Assembly (NCBI GenBank): GCA_016189965.1
Contig: JACPRL010000042.1
Location: forward strand, 1-6,189
From: Acidobacteriota bacterium
GTDB taxonomy: Bacteria; Acidobacteriota; Terriglobia; Acidiferrales; 2-02-FULL-67-57
DNA: 6,189 nt
Direction of reading: 5' to 3'
Shown: piece after piece, positions 4,320-6,189 of the stretch
Layout: the number at the start of each line of letters is the position of its first letter
Position numbering within the stretch: position 1 is the first letter of the stretch
Program-made: the position numbers and the translations under genes
Notes under the pieces: model-generated
What the model was told of the DNA's origin: nothing
Database searches by the model: none
The model's input: only the letters and a program-made list of their open reading frames with translations

Positions 4320-4348
4320 AGTCTAGTCGAAAGCGCCTCGCGAAGCAA
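4320..4348 (-). promoter_or_regulatory. probable sigma70 promoter of the hemerythrin gene
   Basis: Read on the minus strand, TTGCTT (4348-4343) and TAGACT (4325-4320) are separated by 17 bp. Initiation near 4313 would leave a leader of about 60 nt before ATG 4252. The -10 matches the consensus at 4 of 6 bases and the -35 at TTG only. Confidence 0.4.
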
Positions 4349-4393
4349 GCGAAAAGGAGGTGAGCCGGGAGCCGCGGCCGAGATTCTCCGGGG

Positions 4394-4416
4394 AGGCTTT
4401 CGGCTAAAAAAAGCCT
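4394..4416 (-). terminator. hairpin at the end of the membrane-protein gene, weak terminator candidate
   Basis: AGGCTTT and AAAGCCT form a 7-bp perfect stem around a 9-nt loop, overlapping the last base of the TAA stop (4418-4416). On the minus strand the T-rich run is in the 5' arm and loop rather than after the stem, so it does not fit the classical intrinsic terminator; partial read-through to the hemerythrin gene is possible. Confidence 0.3.
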
Positions 4417-5834
4417 TACGGGATAGTGAAGCTGAAGGTCTCGACGAGGGTCCCGTCGATGTAGACCTTCATGGTGCGGCTCCCCGTGGGCTCTTCGTTT
4501 TCCACCGCCCACGTACCGTAGATCACGCCTCCCTCTGTCCCCACATCAGCTTCGTTGGCGAGGGTAAGGGGAACCGCCTGGCCGTTTTCTCCCTCGACCG
4601 TCACGGTCCAAACAATGTGTTCTTCGCGCACGTGCACTGTGTTCCGTGCAGTGCGGAGGTTCACCACCCAGCCGTACTGCTGGCCGTTCCTGTTCGGCAC
4701 GATGCTTGTGGGAGAAAAGGAGAGACCCCCTTCCCGCATCTCACTGAACGTTCCGAATTGCGCGCTTTCGATGGTGAGGTTGGGCGCTACCTGCAGGAGG
4801 GTCTGCCTGGGGGGAATGACCGCCCACACCACCAGCCCGATAAGCGCGTAGGCCACCACGCCGAAAATTGTCCCGCCGGCGTGGCTCGACCCTGCGCTGG
4901 CGGGGATGAACACCTGCAGGAAGCGTTTCCCATGGTAAACAGTAATGAGCTTCTCGAGGCCGAGGAGGATTGCGACAACTCCGGCAGCTCCCAGGGCTCC
5001 CGCGCGACCCAGATGCGGCTCCAACGGGCTTCGAAAAGGCTCGGGCATACCGGCCGCTACCAACAAGAAGATGAGCAGCCATCCGGTCAGAATGGATTCC
5101 ACAATCGCGTCGAGCACCCCCAACCACCAGTATCCGGCGTAGAAGTAGCCCCCGCCCGGAAAGGCCAGCGAGCGCCAGATCAACTCCCTTTCGTTCTTGA
5201 ACGGCAGACGGCATTGGCTGCACTGATACACATTGGCTGTGAGCGGGGCCAGGCAGTCGGGGCAGAGAGGAACCGCGGCCTGGGCCGCCGTGCCTTCGGC
5301 CGCGCTTCCGGGCAGCAAGGCTTCCAGCAGGAGCTTCACCTTCCTGGCGTCGCGTCCCTTCAGCCGCCAATACCTTTCCTTCTTGCCGTTGCGATACTTG
5401 AGCTCGAGCATCCGGCTCAGCCAACCCTTCACACGCGCTTGTTCCACGTCGCCCCAGTGCAGGCTGCGCAGACTGCGGCCCCACTCCCACCGCCCAAAGC
5501 TTCCCACTTTGAGATGGAAGTCCAGCAGCCGACGGTTGGTGAACACCAGCAGGCTGGCCGTGATGCTGTAGGCGTAGTATCCGAAGGTGAATTGTTCGAC
5601 AGAGCTCACGGGTGCTTGCGCCCGGGCCACATAAAGAACCGCCTCGTCCTTTTCCAACACTTTGGGCAGGATGTCTTTGAGTTTTTCCAGGGCCTGGTTG
5701 GCCAGCTTGCGAGGGTGTTTGCTGTCTTTCCCTCTGGCGTCGGTGAAGGCCGTGTCTTCGCGCAGCAGGACGCCGTCGCGAGGCACCAACCGGGGCGGTT
5801 GGTTGGAATGGATGATCAGGTCGGGGGAGGGCAT
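4416..5834 (-). CDS. membrane protein with PH-like region, zinc ribbon, three TM segments and C-terminal beta-rich domain; function unknown
   Basis: A 472-aa protein. Residues about 65-180 form a soluble region with SLLVFTNRRLLDF (94-106), typical of bacterial PH-like domains, followed by basic helices. A zinc ribbon follows, with CPDC (191-194) and CSQC (205-208). Next are a Gly/aromatic segment, FPGGGYFYAGYWWLG (225-239), that recalls TM2-type domains, and hydrophobic segments at about 235-261, 278-300 and 321-341. The last 130 residues are polar and beta-rich with Trp/Gly turns (GTWAVENEEPTG, KVYIDGTL near the end), probably an Ig-like domain across the membrane. I recognise no named family for the whole chain. 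ATG 5834 is chosen because GAGGAGGT (5846-5839) lies 4 nt upstream; the frame is open 51 codons further up, but that would run through the promoter. Its promoter is back to back with that of ruvA. Confidence 0.85.
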   Translation of the reverse strand: MPSPDLIIHSNQPPRLVPRDGVLLREDTAFTDARGKDSKHPRKLANQALEKLKDILPKVLEKDEAVLYVARAQAPVSSVEQFTFGYYAYSITASLLVFTNRRLLDFHLKVGSFGRWEWGRSLRSLHWGDVEQARVKGWLSRMLELKYRNGKKERYWRLKGRDARKVKLLLEALLPGSAAEGTAAQAAVPLCPDCLAPLTANVYQCSQCRLPFKNERELIWRSLAFPGGGYFYAGYWWLGVLDAIVESILTGWLLIFLLVAAGMPEPFRSPLEPHLGRAGALGAAGVVAILLGLEKLITVYHGKRFLQVFIPASAGSSHAGGTIFGVVAYALIGLVVWAVIPPRQTLLQVAPNLTIESAQFGTFSEMREGGLSFSPTSIVPNRNGQQYGWVVNLRTARNTVHVREEHIVWTVTVEGENGQAVPLTLANEADVGTEGGVIYGTWAVENEEPTGSRTMKVYIDGTLVETFSFTIP

Positions 5835-5838
5835 GGCG

Positions 5839-5846
5839 ACCTCCTC
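5839..5846 (-). promoter_or_regulatory. Shine-Dalgarno of the membrane-protein gene
   Basis: Minus-strand GAGGAGGT lies 4 nt before ATG 5834. It decides the start against upstream in-frame codons, whose translation is Arg/Pro-rich and shadow-like. Confidence 0.75.
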
Positions 5847-5874
5847 GGAGGGAGTTGGGAACGATGGTGGCGCT

Positions 5875-5903
5875 ATTCTATGCGCGACGCGGCCGGGAGT
5901 CAA
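5875..5903 (-). promoter_or_regulatory. sigma70 promoter of the membrane-protein gene
   Basis: On the minus strand, TTGACT (5903-5898) and TAGAAT (5880-5875) are separated by exactly 17 bp; each matches consensus at 5 of 6 positions. Initiation near 5868 would give a leader of about 34 nt that contains the Shine-Dalgarno. Confidence 0.75.
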
Positions 5904-5914
5904 CCGCCGCCGGT

Positions 5915-5943
5915 TTGACACCGGGCGCCGGCTTGCGGATAAT
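5915..5943 (+). promoter_or_regulatory. sigma70 promoter of ruvA
   Basis: A perfect TTGACA (5915-5920) and GATAAT (5938-5943, 5 of 6) are separated by 17 bp. The predicted start site, around 5950, is only about 2-4 nt before the ruvA ATG, implying a leaderless or nearly leaderless mRNA. The -35 boxes of this and the divergent promoter are 11 bp apart. Confidence 0.75.
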
Positions 5944-5952
5944 GCGCGGCGG

Positions 5953-6189
5953 ATGATCGGGCACCTGCGCGGGACGCTGCTGGCCAAGAAACCCTTCCAA
6001 GTCCTTCTCGATGTGAACGGCGTGGGCTACGAGGTGCGCGTGCCCTACTCCACCTCGCAGCTCCCGGCGGAGGGCAAGGAGCTCACGCTCGCGATTCACA
6101 CGCACGTGCGGGAGGATGCGCTCACGCTCTACGGTTTCAAGACGCCGGCCGAGCGGGACGTTTTCCTGCAACTGATGACGGTGAAGAAC
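5953..6189 (+). CDS. ruvA: Holliday junction branch migration protein RuvA, N-terminal part (3' end outside window)
   Basis: The first 79 codons run to the right edge of the window without a stop. The N-terminus MIGHLRGTLLAKKP, then VLLDVNGVGYEVRVP (17-31), IHTHVREDALTLYGF (48-62) and AERDVFLQLM (66-75) match the oligonucleotide-binding domain I of RuvA and the start of its helix-hairpin-helix region. RuvA tetramers bind four-way junctions and recruit the RuvB motor for branch migration in recombinational repair. About 79 of the usual 190-200 residues are visible. The start is fixed by the conserved MIGxLRG opening. No Shine-Dalgarno precedes it and the promoter -10 ends 9 bp upstream, in keeping with leaderless initiation. 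Confidence 0.95.
   Translation, partial: MIGHLRGTLLAKKPFQVLLDVNGVGYEVRVPYSTSQLPAEGKELTLAIHTHVREDALTLYGFKTPAERDVFLQLMTVKN

Noticed and set aside
3746..4348. Hemerythrin gene beginning at the upstream in-frame codon at 4348
   Set aside because: The additional 32 residues would span the -35 and -10 elements at 4348-4320, and ATG 4252 has an AAGGAGG directly before it.
4170..5918. A 582-codon open frame on the plus strand
   Set aside because: It lies antisense to the membrane-protein gene and part of the hemerythrin gene. Its product is low-complexity, rich in Gly, Arg, His and Pro, with no recognisable domain. The minus-strand frames have strong ribosome sites, promoters, a zinc ribbon and hemerythrin motifs.

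Overview
This is a high-GC window with short operons and short inverted repeats between genes. The gene content (a secreted double-DTG aspartyl protease, a microcompartment aldolase locus, a RuvA that begins MIGHLRGTLL) and the CACAAAG-type and ACAGAT-type repeats suggest a soil or sediment Acidobacteriota-like bacterium. That assignment is inference from gene style; there is no rRNA or other phylogenetic marker in the window, and RuvA is only partial.

Layout. Positions 1-66 hold the last 21 codons of a gene that looks like the C-terminus of a Glu/Leu/Phe/Val dehydrogenase. A 110-bp inverted repeat (74-183) follows and runs into a secreted, two-domain retropepsin-like protease (117-1001). The centre is a compact plus-strand bacterial microcompartment (BMC) operon: class II aldolase (1119-1940), one hexameric shell protein BMC-H (1979-2275) and three different pentameric vertex proteins BMC-P (2429-2734, 2841-3134, 3223-3495). 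A likely sigma70 promoter lies at 1045-1073. A 250-bp convergent spacer rich in hairpins (3496-3745) separates this from two minus-strand genes: a hemerythrin-like HHE protein (4252 down to 3746) and a membrane protein with a bacterial PH-like region, a zinc ribbon and a C-terminal beta-rich domain (5834 down to 4416). The right edge holds the 5' part of ruvA (from 5953), divergent from the membrane-protein gene, with two well-formed promoters back to back between them.

How it fits together. The aldolase would cleave a deoxysugar phosphate (fuculose-1-P or rhamnulose-1-P type) to DHAP and lactaldehyde. The shell proteins would form a capsule that holds the toxic aldehyde. A short amphipathic helix after a flexible linker at the aldolase C-terminus looks like an encapsulation peptide. 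The usual partner enzymes (aldehyde dehydrogenase, phosphotransacylase, alcohol dehydrogenase, kinase) are absent, so this is a minimal or satellite BMC locus. Every junction inside the operon carries a strong hairpin. Three of these are covarying copies of one 22-nt hairpin, and a 99-bp inverted repeat sits between the second and third BMC-P genes, supplying the former's stop codon. The hemerythrin, membrane protein and ruvA genes show no visible functional link to the BMC.
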